Origin: Helicobacteraceae bacterium
GTDB lineage: Bacteria > Campylobacterota > Campylobacteria > Campylobacterales > Sulfurimonadaceae
Reading direction: 5' to 3'
Length of the DNA: 36,894 nt
Assembly (NCBI GenBank): GCA_013138865.1
Contig: WTBY01000044.1
Coordinates: forward strand, 1-36,894
In this document: positions 1 through 7,895 of the stretch, one piece after another
How positions within the stretch are numbered: the first letter of the stretch is position 1
Layout of the letters: each line of letters begins with the position of its first letter
Notes under the pieces: generated by a model
Database searches by the model: none
Seen by the model: only the letters and a program-made list of their open reading frames with translations
Told to the model about the DNA's origin: nothing
Translations under genes and position numbers: made by a program

Positions 1-2
1 AA

Positions 3-122
3 ATACTAACAAAAATCTCTGAAATACAAAATGTTGTCAAGGAGAATAAAGATTTACTACAGATTATCGCTATACTCAGTGCTTACACTCAAAAAGAGTT
101 AGGTTTTATGTGCGAAAGTTGA
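3..122 (+). CDS. 3' end of an unidentified phage gene entering from the left edge
   Basis: The third forward frame is open from the first bases of the window to a TGA at 120-122, giving about 39 residues rich in Leu, Ile, Glu and Lys that end in GFMCES. The composition (for example KENKDLLQIIAILSAY) looks like the helical C-terminus of a real protein. The minus strand has no sensible reading here once the MuF gene stops. The last 17 bases overlap the 3' end of the convergent MuF-like gene. The family cannot be named from this fragment; the position suggests a gene of the phage early or middle region. Confidence 0.5.
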   Translation: MLTKISEIQNVVKENKDLLQIIAILSAYTQKELGFMCES

Positions 123-1023
123 GTAGATGTCTATCTTGCTTCTTAATTTTAGAGTGTCCACTAGCACTTGTAAATAGCTGTTCATCTATGATCATAGGAT
201 CACCTACTTTATCTATGTAAGTCACTCCAGCACTAACACCTAAAGTTTTATAAAACTGCTCTTGAAGTTCTATCTCGCTAAGATTTATATTTGAGCTTTG
301 CTCTACACTTTTAAGAGTTCTTAGAGTTGAGAGTGAACTATCTAAGTCTATCTTTGTTAGTTTAGACAAATTAGATTTACGCCTAGTGTCATAAGCCCAA
401 TCTGTGTGAGCTATATTTGGTAGCTCTTCTTTATTTATGCTCCATCCATTTTTCTCTATATCTCTTTTAGAGTGAGCTGTTTTAAAACACTTACAACCCC
501 ATCCATTAAGAGGTGAGTTTGTTTTCCACCACTCATCATCTTTATGTTTTATAATACCATGCATACGAGCATGGTTATCTCTTGTAGTTGGAATTAAAAC
601 AGACACGTATCTTCTATATACAGACAAAGGAAGAGCGTCCATGGCTTCTTCACGAGCTACATTATAAGCCATACGAGTATTAGTTTCAAAAATTGTTTTT
701 AACCTTCGTGAGCCTATGTTTATAGTTTTAACTTCACCTGTACTTGGATTGACTATATCTTTCTCACCCCACCAACCTTTTTTTTGAAGAGTTGGTTTTA
801 TACCTTTTTTAAAGTCCTCAAATGTTCTGCCATCTTTTAGTGATTCGTTAAGTGCTGTATGTATATCATTAAGCAGATCTAACCTTGTCACTTTTGCAAC
901 TGTGAAAGCTTTATGGTGAGCCTCTTTCTTTAGTTCATCATAATTAAAGGAGAGTTTAAAACCTTTGTTCTTTAAGTACTCCATAGCTTCATCAGGTGCA
1001 AGGTTAAAGTCAAAGCTAACCAT
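106..1023 (-). CDS. MuF-like phage head morphogenesis (minor head) protein with a short C-terminal nuclease-like tail
   Basis: Homologue of Mu gpF / SPP1 gp7 minor head proteins, which sit at the portal vertex and act in capsid assembly or DNA ejection. The family signature is visible: a helical N-terminus, then TRDNHARMHG (about residue 147) and PLNGWGCKC (about residue 172), the usual Cys/His-rich MuF core. I start at the ATG at 1023, which has AAGAGA about 8 bases upstream and overlaps the portal stop by 8 bases. An ATG at 1050 would add nine residues but has no ribosome binding site. After the MuF core the last 45 or so residues (TLGVSAGVTYIDKVGDPMII and on to LLNFRT) resemble the start of the PBECR2-type phage nuclease domains often fused to MuF, but the protein stops before the expected C-terminal helix. 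MuF assignment is strong; the nuclease reading is from memory of the family only. Confidence 0.85.
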   Translation of the reverse strand: MVSFDFNLAPDEAMEYLKNKGFKLSFNYDELKKEAHHKAFTVAKVTRLDLLNDIHTALNESLKDGRTFEDFKKGIKPTLQKKGWWGEKDIVNPSTGEVKTINIGSRRLKTIFETNTRMAYNVAREEAMDALPLSVYRRYVSVLIPTTRDNHARMHGIIKHKDDEWWKTNSPLNGWGCKCFKTAHSKRDIEKNGWSINKEELPNIAHTDWAYDTRRKSNLSKLTKIDLDSSLSTLRTLKSVEQSSNINLSEIELQEQFYKTLGVSAGVTYIDKVGDPMIIDEQLFTSASGHSKIKKQDRHLLNFRT

Positions 1024-2392
1024 TAGGGTTCTCTTCTTCGACCTCTGCATGAGCTAATATATGCGAAGAAGCTACATACTTATATATCATCTGCTCTAAG
1101 TCTGAGGTGTTAGTATTTGGATAAAGCTCTAATAGTTTCTCTTGTAACTCTTTATAAGAGCTAGACTCTTCCACAACTTTTAACATTTGAATTTGAAATG
1201 CAAGTGGTGTTGTTGTATCTATGTTACTTGTTTGAGCTTCTAGTTCATCTTGTGGTAGTTTAGAACTAAAGCTATAGAGCTTATTAGCGTATGCAGTTGC
1301 ATTCTTTTCTACTTCTACATCTTCTACATCTATGTTATATGTCTTTTGTATGTACTCTTTAGTAGGTTTATAACCCATCTCAAAAATAGTTTTGTCTCTG
1401 GTACTTAACTCTATATTTGGATCTTCTTTATCTTTTAACTCTATTAGTAGTTCATGCTCATAGTGATTTACCTCTTTGAAGTACTGAAGAGTGGTTTTGA
1501 GGAAATTATTTAATATGTTCTCATCTGCACGTGCTAAGTCTATGCGTATCTCATTGTGAACAGTTGCAGCAGCTTGAGAACCACCTTTTACTTGAGCTGT
1601 TAAGTTACCACCTAAGATAACCTCTCTTATTTGGTTATCAAGGTACTCTATGATCCCTTTGAAGTCACCACTCTTGTCTGCTGTTTTTATCTCAAGAGAG
1701 TCATCAATTCCAAGAACTGCACCATCACCACCTAACATGTTGTAGATCTCATCTGCTAGCTCGTTTTTGTTGTCGTCTGTTTTAGCAATAACCCATGGTG
1801 TACCAAACCTCTCAAGTAGATCGATCCAAAACTCCATCGATCCATTTTTAAACTCTATAAGCCAAAATAGAGGGTTATAGATAGGCTGACCATAGGTTTT
1901 ATTTGGTTTAGCTTTGTAAGTTGCATGAACTGCTTTATAGGGTGGAATACTCTCATTAACACCTGTTGCATTAAACTTTAACTCACCACTATCAAGCACA
2001 AACTCTTTATAGTCTCTCTCAACTAACTTCGGATACCAAATATACTCTCTCTCACTCCAGTTGATCTCAAAAACACTAAATCCTTGATATGGTGTGTCCA
2101 AGATAGAGTCCACTAGCTCATAGTTAAATATATTCTCAATACTGCTTTTGATCTTCTCATCTTTACAAGTAACTACGATCTCTTTTTTAAGTGTAGCTGC
2201 TTTTCTAGATCCTATAGCTGCTGATACTGTTGAGTCTCTGTTTATTTTATCTATAGTCTCACTATCTAACCACTCCTCTTGTATAGGAAGCTCAAAGAGT
2301 GCTTTTAAAGTATCTTTAGCTCTACTGTTTACATGTAGAGTTGTTCTCGCTTTACTCTCTTTCTTTTTCTTTGAATTTTTACCCCAAAACAT
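1016..2392 (-). CDS. Phage portal protein, Mu gp29-like (DUF935)
   Basis: The 458-aa protein matches the DUF935 family, the portal of Mu-type phages, which forms the dodecameric DNA channel at one capsid vertex. Recognisable stretches are the AAIGSRKAATLKKE segment (about residue 55), GFSVFEINW (about 105), the YGQPIYNPLFWLIEFKNGSMEFWIDLLERFGTPW core (starting about 168) and KGGSQAAATVHNEIR (about 270). Length is typical. The start ATG overlaps the terminase stop as TAATG, and its 3' end overlaps the MuF start, so terminase, portal and MuF are probably translationally coupled. The N-terminus is very lysine-rich (KKKKESKAR). Confidence 0.92.
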   Translation of the reverse strand: MFWGKNSKKKKESKARTTLHVNSRAKDTLKALFELPIQEEWLDSETIDKINRDSTVSAAIGSRKAATLKKEIVVTCKDEKIKSSIENIFNYELVDSILDTPYQGFSVFEINWSEREYIWYPKLVERDYKEFVLDSGELKFNATGVNESIPPYKAVHATYKAKPNKTYGQPIYNPLFWLIEFKNGSMEFWIDLLERFGTPWVIAKTDDNKNELADEIYNMLGGDGAVLGIDDSLEIKTADKSGDFKGIIEYLDNQIREVILGGNLTAQVKGGSQAAATVHNEIRIDLARADENILNNFLKTTLQYFKEVNHYEHELLIELKDKEDPNIELSTRDKTIFEMGYKPTKEYIQKTYNIDVEDVEVEKNATAYANKLYSFSSKLPQDELEAQTSNIDTTTPLAFQIQMLKVVEESSSYKELQEKLLELYPNTNTSDLEQMIYKYVASSHILAHAEVEEENPNG

Positions 2393-4131
2393 TATCTTCT
2401 CCCTTTAGGTTGTCTAGTAAATCTTTTAGCATTTCCACGAACATTGGTTCTAGCTCCACTACCACCTTTTAACTTTTTAAGTTTTGAAAGTTGGTATATA
2501 GCTGAGAGTGGATCATGCAGGTCATCATGATCAGCTTCTGGGAAGTCATCCATCTGTGCAAATAGCTCATCATGCTTTCCAACAAAAACTATATCTTTCT
2601 CATCTATAGGAAACTCAAGCTCACCCATACGATCTTCTTTATTTTGAGTATGGTGTATGAACTTAGTACTTGGCATTCTGACACCTAACTTCCAAGCATC
2701 ATCTTTGATCCAATCACGCAACATATAAAAACCACCATTTTTATCACCACTTAGTAGGTCCACTTTTAATGACTTTAAAAGTTTAAGAGTCTCTACAACT
2801 ACAGGCTTACCTTTTATGCGCTTTTGCTTTGAGTAGAACACATATAGTTTTTGAGTTACATTAGATATACCAGCACCTATAAAACCACAGTAGTCACCAA
2901 CTACACTGTCGCCCTTAGCATCAACATATAAAAATGTACGATCTAGCTTAGGCATTTCAGTATGACTAATAGTCTCAAACGAAGCAGAGTTAAACTTTTG
3001 GTTTTCACTATTAGGGTTATTTTGTTGCTCTTTTTGAAAGGCTTTTGCATTAGCTGCTCTTTTTTGCATGAGGTGTTCTAACTCTATTGCATCCCATAGT
3101 AGAACTGCACCCTCATCCATAAGCTTCTTATTTTCAAGGTAGTAGTTATGAGCCTCTTCTACACCCTCATATTTATAGAGTGCTGTGTACTCGTCCCACA
3201 TATCTATATGTTTAGGATAGCTTACTAACGCTCTAAAAGTAACTGGATGCCAGAACTTCAACTTTAACTTACGAGCAAGAACAGAGTCACGATGGAGTAT
3301 TGTTCCTATGTAGAGTATGTCCATAGAACCATCAACTGAACCTAAATTGTCAATAGCCTCATCTAACCACTCTTCAAGTTTGTCACGCTGTTTTCTACTT
3401 CTTACATTGGTATCATTTTCAAGATCATCTATAATTGCAAGGTCTGGTCTATGTACACCATGCTTTATACCTCTTACTTTTTTACCACTACCAAAACCTT
3501 TTATTTTGATGTTGTTAGAAGTAACGATCTCACCTATCTTCCAAACCTTACCAATACCACAAGCGTGAGAAAAGTCAGCACGAAGTCTCTCATTGTCTTC
3601 TAGCTCTACTTTGATCGCTTCTATAAGAGTCTCTGTTAGCTCTATTGCATCTGAAAAAATAGTAGGGTAGTGTTTAAGTGCATAAACAACACACCAAATA
3701 GGAAAGACTATTGAAGCATCAGTTGATTTACCCATACCACGTGGAGCTGCTTTTGCAAACTTCAAACCACTTGGTTTATTTGGTGCAACTATTTTGTTAT
3801 AGGTACTCTCAAGGTCATCTTGTAATTTACTTTTACCCTCAAGAGTGTAGTAGTGAGGAAAGTATGTAAGTCTAAAGTAGTGAAAGTCTTCTCTAGCTTT
3901 TTTTATACGTTCATCTTTAAGAGCTGGGTCTAGTAGTGAAGAAGCTTTTATAGACTCTCTTAACTCTGATGTAAAACCATCTAACCATTTATGGAACTCT
4001 TTCTTAACTAACTTTTGAGCTTTTATAGGATCATGATTTAAGGCTCTTTGCTCGTTAAGCAGTGATAAAAGTTCCTCTTTATTAAATAGTGACACTTGAT
4101 AACTCTTCAGATATTTGTGAGACTGTTTCAA
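2392..4131 (-). CDS. Phage terminase large subunit, Mu gp28-like
   Basis: ATP-driven DNA packaging motor and nuclease. An N-terminal helical part is followed by a Walker A motif APRGMGKST (about residues 129-137), a Walker B LAIIDD (231-236), and a C-terminal RNase H-like nuclease beginning at LYVDAKGDS (D404) and closing with ADHDDLHDPL (about 533-542), where acidic metal ligands are expected. The tail is basic (RFTRQPKGRR). Length of about 570 residues fits the gp28 group. Start choice is open: a TTG at 4131 has GGAGA six bases upstream, while a GTG at 4095 has GAAGAG seven bases upstream and gives a shorter overlap (14 bases) with the DUF1804 gene. Confidence 0.93.
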   Translation of the reverse strand: MKQSHKYLKSYQVSLFNKEELLSLLNEQRALNHDPIKAQKLVKKEFHKWLDGFTSELRESIKASSLLDPALKDERIKKAREDFHYFRLTYFPHYYTLEGKSKLQDDLESTYNKIVAPNKPSGLKFAKAAPRGMGKSTDASIVFPIWCVVYALKHYPTIFSDAIELTETLIEAIKVELEDNERLRADFSHACGIGKVWKIGEIVTSNNIKIKGFGSGKKVRGIKHGVHRPDLAIIDDLENDTNVRSRKQRDKLEEWLDEAIDNLGSVDGSMDILYIGTILHRDSVLARKLKLKFWHPVTFRALVSYPKHIDMWDEYTALYKYEGVEEAHNYYLENKKLMDEGAVLLWDAIELEHLMQKRAANAKAFQKEQQNNPNSENQKFNSASFETISHTEMPKLDRTFLYVDAKGDSVVGDYCGFIGAGISNVTQKLYVFYSKQKRIKGKPVVVETLKLLKSLKVDLLSGDKNGGFYMLRDWIKDDAWKLGVRMPSTKFIHHTQNKEDRMGELEFPIDEKDIVFVGKHDELFAQMDDFPEADHDDLHDPLSAIYQLSKLKKLKGGSGARTNVRGNAKRFTRQPKGRR

Positions 4132-4579
4132 CTATAGTCTCCATGCACTCACTCTCTATTTTTTCATTAAGTGAAGTAAGTAGAGTTCTAATAACATGCT
4201 TAATAATTCCTAACCTATAAGCTTCAGGATCATCTGATGCAGCTATACGTCTCATCTTTGAGAAACTATCACCAATAGCAGCTATTGCACTTGCTTTTTG
4301 AGGAGCTGACATCTTTTCATCTTCTCTTACTTCTTTTACGGAGTCGTACATATAACCTATGAAGTCACTATAAAGTCTCTCTTTATCATCACCAGAGTGT
4401 TCTATGTAAGTTGTAGCTCTTAGCTCATACCAATCAACACCTAACTCTTTATCGCTTGATCGATAGTTTGCAATCGTCCGTTCTGATTTATCTAAAATAT
4501 CAGCTATTTCTGCATCATTTTTCTTAGAGTCTACAAACAGAGTTCTTGCTAAAAGTCTGTTCTTCTCAGCATTAGTCAT
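4082..4579 (-). CDS. DUF1804 family protein, probable small terminase subunit
   Basis: 165 aa. An N-terminal helix-turn-helix (DAEIADILDKSERTIANYRS, residues 22-41) is followed by GVDWYELRA, closely matching the DUF1804 pattern of an HTH followed by a DW..AR motif in Mu-like phages. Small terminase subunits commonly have this HTH plus helical oligomerisation layout, and the gene lies immediately before the large terminase, so DNA recognition in packaging is the likely role. The start overlaps the upstream DUF1320 stop as ATGA; the 3' end overlaps the terminase start by 14-50 bases depending on which terminase start is used. Confidence 0.8.
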   Translation of the reverse strand: MTNAEKNRLLARTLFVDSKKNDAEIADILDKSERTIANYRSSDKELGVDWYELRATTYIEHSGDDKERLYSDFIGYMYDSVKEVREDEKMSAPQKASAIAAIGDSFSKMRRIAASDDPEAYRLGIIKHVIRTLLTSLNEKIESECMETIVETVSQISEELSSVTI

Positions 4580-4983
4580 CTAAAACCTTTCATATTTACT
4601 CGTCGTCTACCTCTATGTGCAAATGCAAAAGATGATGTATTCTCATCTACTGAAGCAGTTGATGTTGGTGTAACTTCTGTTTTTAACTTTCCGCTACTCA
4701 TGCGTGATAAATAAGACTCGTTCTCTTTTTTTAAATCTTTGTCACTATCACTAAGTAAGCCATTTTTTCTGCGTAGCTCATAGATAGTAAGATCTACAAC
4801 TATCTTTTTTAATAGTGGTGTTGGACCATCAGGTAGGATGATAAAAGACTCAATAAAAGATATAGCATCATTAAGTGCATCATCAATGACACTTTGGTTA
4901 ATTGAGCCACTTGCATTTATATCACTAAGTTGTGTTAATTCTTGAGTGCTTATCTCTTTTAGTAAATCTTCGTTAGTTATCAT
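4576..4983 (-). CDS. Head-tail connector-like protein, Mu gp36-like (DUF1320)
   Basis: 135 aa starting MITNEDLLKE. The layout (short acidic N-terminus, DDALNDAISFIESFI helix, LKKIVVDLTIYELRR) is that of DUF1320, the gp36-like protein of Mu-type phages thought to close the head-tail interface. I prefer the ATG at 4983, which has GAGG nine bases upstream, over the ATG at 4998, which has none. The C-terminal 40 residues are Ser/Thr-rich and end in basic RGRRRVNMKGFR. ATGA overlap with the next gene. Confidence 0.8.
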   Translation of the reverse strand: MITNEDLLKEISTQELTQLSDINASGSINQSVIDDALNDAISFIESFIILPDGPTPLLKKIVVDLTIYELRRKNGLLSDSDKDLKKENESYLSRMSSGKLKTEVTPTSTASVDENTSSFAFAHRGRRRVNMKGFR

Positions 4984-5000
4984 TATGTAAAACCTCATAT

Positions 5001-5090
5001 AGGGTGTTTAAACCCTGTTTAAAAATCATTATCTCTTTTTGTTCGATACATTTATCGCTTTAGGCATTAAAGGGCGTTAATGCCCTTTAA
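5001..5090 (-). terminator. Two hairpins between the capsid and gp36-like genes
   Basis: The gap downstream of the major capsid gene holds two inverted repeats. One has a 9-bp stem TTAAAGGGC (5067-5075) with GCCCTTTAA (5082-5090) and a 6-base loop. The other pairs AGGGT (5001-5005) with ACCCT (5012-5016). Read on the minus strand, neither is followed by a clear U-run, so these may be an attenuator or RNA-stabilising processing hairpins that keep capsid mRNA more abundant than the genes behind it, rather than a full terminator. Confidence 0.5.
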
Positions 5091-5102
5091 ATTGATTTGT
5101 TA

Positions 5103-6080
5103 CTAAGCTGAGAATTTCAACTTAATAAGAGCACCTGGTCTAACACAATATGGAATCATTTTAGTTTCAGTCTCTAATCCCCAACCTTTACCTTTTTCTA
5201 AAAGTTCAGGACGTGCAGCAAAAAATAGTTGAGGAGCTGCTTTCATAGCTTCAGTATGATCAGCTCTTCCATACACATGTTGGAACACATCAGAACTTAA
5301 TGGAATAACCACAGCTTCTGCTTCTGCAATGAATGGTTGCTTATCACCATTCTCATCAACCCATGATGCACGAAATGGAATATATCTTTTAGAGTGAACC
5401 ACAAGAACTCTCTTACCATCTTCATCTAACCATTTTGCTTGACCATTTTCAAATAGTTTTGAAGCTTTAGCTGCAATAGCAACTCTTGAGATAAATTTAG
5501 CATCTGCTAGAATCTCATAAGGTACTTCAGTCCCAAGTTCATCTACAAGAGCATTGTCGATATCATCAAGACAATCAATATTTTCTCTATTTTTAAACTC
5601 AACTGGGTCAGCAGTTGTTGTGAACTCTAGTAAGACCTTACCTTCACCATCAACGACTTTTCCAAAAAGAGCACCTGTTGCCATGTACTCAATAGTTGTC
5701 ATATAGTCCTCTTTATGCTCTGCATATATCTCTGCGATCTTTTGAGAAATAGCTTGAACTTTTGCTTGACCTTCTAGTGACTCAAACTCATTAATCTCAG
5801 AAGCCAAAATTTGACCGCTCAAACCAAAACGAGGAATCTCTATAGTTAGCTCATAAATATCTTTAGTATCTTTAACTAAACGATCAGCACCTGCAGCAAT
5901 TGTTGTAAGTACAATAGAAGCACCTTTTTTAATTTTCAACTTTGCTGTATTGCCAAGAACTGCTTTACCTTTAGTTTTAAAGTACTTATCAAAAATATAA
6001 GTACCAGTAACTTTAACTTGATTGATCGCTTTCATAGTCGAAACCAAAGTCCATAACTTCATAATATCTGCAAATTTCAT
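5103..6080 (-). CDS. Major capsid protein, lambda gpE-like
   Basis: 325 aa. The layout fits the lambda gpE capsid family (HK97 fold): a central LFENGQAKWLDEDGKRVLVV segment, IPFRASWVDENGDKQPFI, then AEAVVIPLSSDVFQHVYGRA and a C-terminus MKAAPQLFFAARPELLEKGK, mirroring the y...G....fi....vvl...yG...e...aPl...P pattern of that family. It does not look like Mu gpT. The ATG has GAGG five bases upstream. The upstream neighbour is the decoration protein and the protease/scaffold gene lies before that, the usual order for a capsid assembly module. Family call is by pattern only. Confidence 0.78.
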   Translation of the reverse strand: MKFADIMKLWTLVSTMKAINQVKVTGTYIFDKYFKTKGKAVLGNTAKLKIKKGASIVLTTIAAGADRLVKDTKDIYELTIEIPRFGLSGQILASEINEFESLEGQAKVQAISQKIAEIYAEHKEDYMTTIEYMATGALFGKVVDGEGKVLLEFTTTADPVEFKNRENIDCLDDIDNALVDELGTEVPYEILADAKFISRVAIAAKASKLFENGQAKWLDEDGKRVLVVHSKRYIPFRASWVDENGDKQPFIAEAEAVVIPLSSDVFQHVYGRADHTEAMKAAPQLFFAARPELLEKGKGWGLETETKMIPYCVRPGALIKLKFSA

Positions 6081-6088
6081 ACTAACCT

Positions 6089-6556
6089 CTATTTCACTAA
6101 AATTTTATTGTCGAATAATGGAACTCTTAAGAACTCATCATAACCATGTAAATACTTCTGTTTTACACTACCACTTACAACTACTGTTGTCTTTTTAGAC
6201 TCAAGTAAATCGTTATATAAAACACCATTAGATGCCCAAATACCTAAATAGTCCCAATCACCTACATCTGGAACTGTTGTATTGTCAACGACTGTACTTT
6301 TGTATAAGCCACCCTCAAAATATACTTCATCATCTACTGCATAAGTTGATGCTACATCATGAGAGGCAGTTGTTAATGCTTCCCAATTTTTACCACCATC
6401 AGTTGATCTTAGAAGTGTCCCCATTTTTAATGGTTCTTCTGCACTTATTAAAGCAGCACTTATCGCAACTACTCCAACTACGGTCTGTTTTTGATCTGAG
6501 AAAATATCACTCTGTTTTACCTTTGTGACATTTGCAATACTTGCACCTGTAAGCAT
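6089..6556 (-). CDS. Head decoration protein, lambda gpD-like, with an inserted carbohydrate-binding-like segment
   Basis: 155 aa. The C-terminal part (GVLYNDLL, TTVVVSGSVKQKYL, YDEFLRVPLFDNKILVK) has the features of lambda D-type decoration proteins: a G(I/V)L..D motif, a VVVSG.V strand and an L...GI/KI end. Residues about 68-107 (STYAVDDEVYFEGGLYKSTV followed by VGDWDYLG) form a separate unit with the Y..gD.V.y.G..Y......P...W pattern of chitin-binding type-3/ChiC-like modules. Start ATG is fused to the protease stop as TAATG, with AGGAGG nine bases upstream. Gene position next to the capsid supports the decoration role. Confidence 0.65.
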   Translation of the reverse strand: MLTGASIANVTKVKQSDIFSDQKQTVVGVVAISAALISAEEPLKMGTLLRSTDGGKNWEALTTASHDVASTYAVDDEVYFEGGLYKSTVVDNTTVPDVGDWDYLGIWASNGVLYNDLLESKKTTVVVSGSVKQKYLHGYDEFLRVPLFDNKILVK

Positions 6557-6876
6557 TATTCAATACCTCCTAATTTAACTACATCATATTTAGCTTCACC
6601 ACCAGAACCTTCTCTACTAGAAGCTGCATACATATCATCACTAGCTGGAGCTTGAGTTGCTGTTTTAGCAGCTGCTATAAACTTATCAAATCCTTCTGGA
6701 TCATTTTGTGAAAAAGCCATCATTGACTCTGCTTGATCAGGATGGATCTTTTTAGCAGCAACTGCTTCATCAACTTTTGCTTTTGCTTTAGCTTTTTTTA
6801 GCTCTGCAATCTCAGCTTTTAAAGCCTTGTTTTGCTCTTTGAGTTTCTCAAACTCTTTTTTCTCATCTTCGTTCAC
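6556..6876 (-). CDS. Internal in-frame start: capsid scaffold protein (Mu Z / lambda Nu3-like)
   Basis: Within the protease gene a GTG at 6876, in frame at codon 174, is preceded by AAAGGGG with a 5-base gap, a much better ribosome binding site than the protease itself has. Translation from here gives about 106 aa, VNEDEKKEFEKLKEQNKALK onward, i.e. only the coiled-coil and C-terminal region, which lacks the protease motifs. This is the arrangement known for Mu I/Z and lambda C/Nu3, where a separately started product serves as scaffold. It is inferred from the start signal and the domain boundary. Confidence 0.65.
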   Translation of the reverse strand: MNEDEKKEFEKLKEQNKALKAEIAELKKAKAKAKVDEAVAAKKIHPDQAESMMAFSQNDPEGFDKFIAAAKTATQAPASDDMYAASSREGSGGEAKYDVVKLGGIE

Positions 6877-7395
6877 GGTTTCCCCTTTATTTTGAATTGA
6901 ATTTTTATACGATTCGGCATTTAGTGCCTCACTTGCATTGGCTTGTTGAGCCTTATTAATTCTTAACTCATCTAGCTCTTCAAAAAATGGTTTGTTTGTA
7001 AGAGCTACTGAGTGAAGTGACCAACCTATGTTTTCTCCACTCACTTGATCTATAGTGGAAGGATTTATTACTGGTGATAGATACTTGTACTTCTTATCTT
7101 TAATAAGTTTTACTGCATCATCTAACCACTCTACTTTTGCATAAAGTGCGTCATTCTCAACTTTTAACTCTTTAATCCATCCAGCTGCTTCTGCTTTATC
7201 TGCATAAAGTGTTGAATGTTCATAATCAACAACTATCTCAGTAGCTTTCGCATCTTCAAAGTTCTTAAGTATTTGAGTTAAGTCTTCAGTACTTAATTTA
7301 AAAGCACCATTGTTATGACCTCTCCACTCACCAACGATGGCAATTTTTTGCCACCCTTTTGTAGAAGCCTTACTTCCAGCTTCCTTTGCACTCAA
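6556..7395 (-). CDS. Mu I-like prohead protease with C-terminal scaffold domain
   Basis: Mu gpI-like (gp32) maturation protease that cleaves the internal scaffold during capsid assembly. Motifs: GEWRGHNNGAFKLS, IVVDYEHST (about residue 54), KYKYLSPVI, and SVALTNKPFF (about 127). After about residue 170 comes a charged coiled-coil scaffold region (DEKKEFEKLKEQNKALKAEI). The TTG at 7395 is the only ordinary in-frame start but has no ribosome binding site. The frame is open further upstream to at least 7464 and encodes a hydrophobic stretch (KKLIACSVVGALSLIALSA) like the N-terminal helix of other Mu I proteases. The true start is therefore probably an unusual codon, such as ATT at 7455 or 7434, near the gp37 stop. 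Confidence 0.85.
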   Translation of the reverse strand: MSAKEAGSKASTKGWQKIAIVGEWRGHNNGAFKLSTEDLTQILKNFEDAKATEIVVDYEHSTLYADKAEAAGWIKELKVENDALYAKVEWLDDAVKLIKDKKYKYLSPVINPSTIDQVSGENIGWSLHSVALTNKPFFEELDELRINKAQQANASEALNAESYKNSIQNKGETVNEDEKKEFEKLKEQNKALKAEIAELKKAKAKAKVDEAVAAKKIHPDQAESMMAFSQNDPEGFDKFIAAAKTATQAPASDDMYAASSREGSGGEAKYDVVKLGGIE

Positions 7396-7448
7396 CGCTA
7401 TAAGACTTAAAGCACCTACAACGCTACACGCAATTAATTTCTTCGTCC

Positions 7449-7895
7449 TTAAAATTCTCCTTTTAGTATTGGATTTGGTACGCTTAATAAGATCTCTTTT
7501 TGATAAATAGTTACATATCCACCAGCAGTAGATGCATCATAAATTTTACGAAGTTTTTTAAATTCAATTGGTTCTGAGTCTTCAATTGGTTTAAATGCAA
7601 GTTGTTTGTAAACTGCTTTTAATAGCTCATGTATTTCAGTTCTAGCAGTTATTCTTGTAGCTTTATTTTTTGAGTAAGCGATATGTACTATGTATAAGGA
7701 AAACTCTATATCTATAGTAGTAGGTTTTGAAGTATCATCTTGAATAAAGTCAATATATATAATAGGAAGTGAGCCTTTTAAGAAATTACCTTCTTGAGGT
7801 TTCTCTAACTCTCCAAAATATTGCTCTGCTTTTATAGCTACAGTAGTAATAGCATTAATAGCGTTAATTAAACCATCTTGATATTTCTGATACAT
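7449..7895 (-). CDS. Mu gp37-like protein (DUF1834)
   Basis: About 148 aa with the layout of DUF1834: YQDGLINAIN helix, GELEKPQEGNFLKGSLPIIYIDF strand region, then IEFSLYIVHIAYSKNKATR, a helix IHELLKAVYKQLAF, and a C-terminal GGYVTIYQKEILLSV strand pair. In Mu-type phages gp37 lies with gp36 near the head-tail joining genes. Start ATG at 7895 has AAAGAG eight bases upstream; a GTG at 7904 is the alternative. First gene of the leftward head operon. Its last codons contain the AAAAGGAG sequence that may drive the following protease gene. Confidence 0.75.
   Translation of the reverse strand: MYQKYQDGLINAINAITTVAIKAEQYFGELEKPQEGNFLKGSLPIIYIDFIQDDTSKPTTIDIEFSLYIVHIAYSKNKATRITARTEIHELLKAVYKQLAFKPIEDSEPIEFKKLRKIYDASTAGGYVTIYQKEILLSVPNPILKGEF

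Noticed and set aside
6232-6528. Plus-strand open frame opposite the decoration gene
   Set aside because: His/Leu-rich composition and no start signal; the decoration gene has TAATG coupling and AGGAGG.
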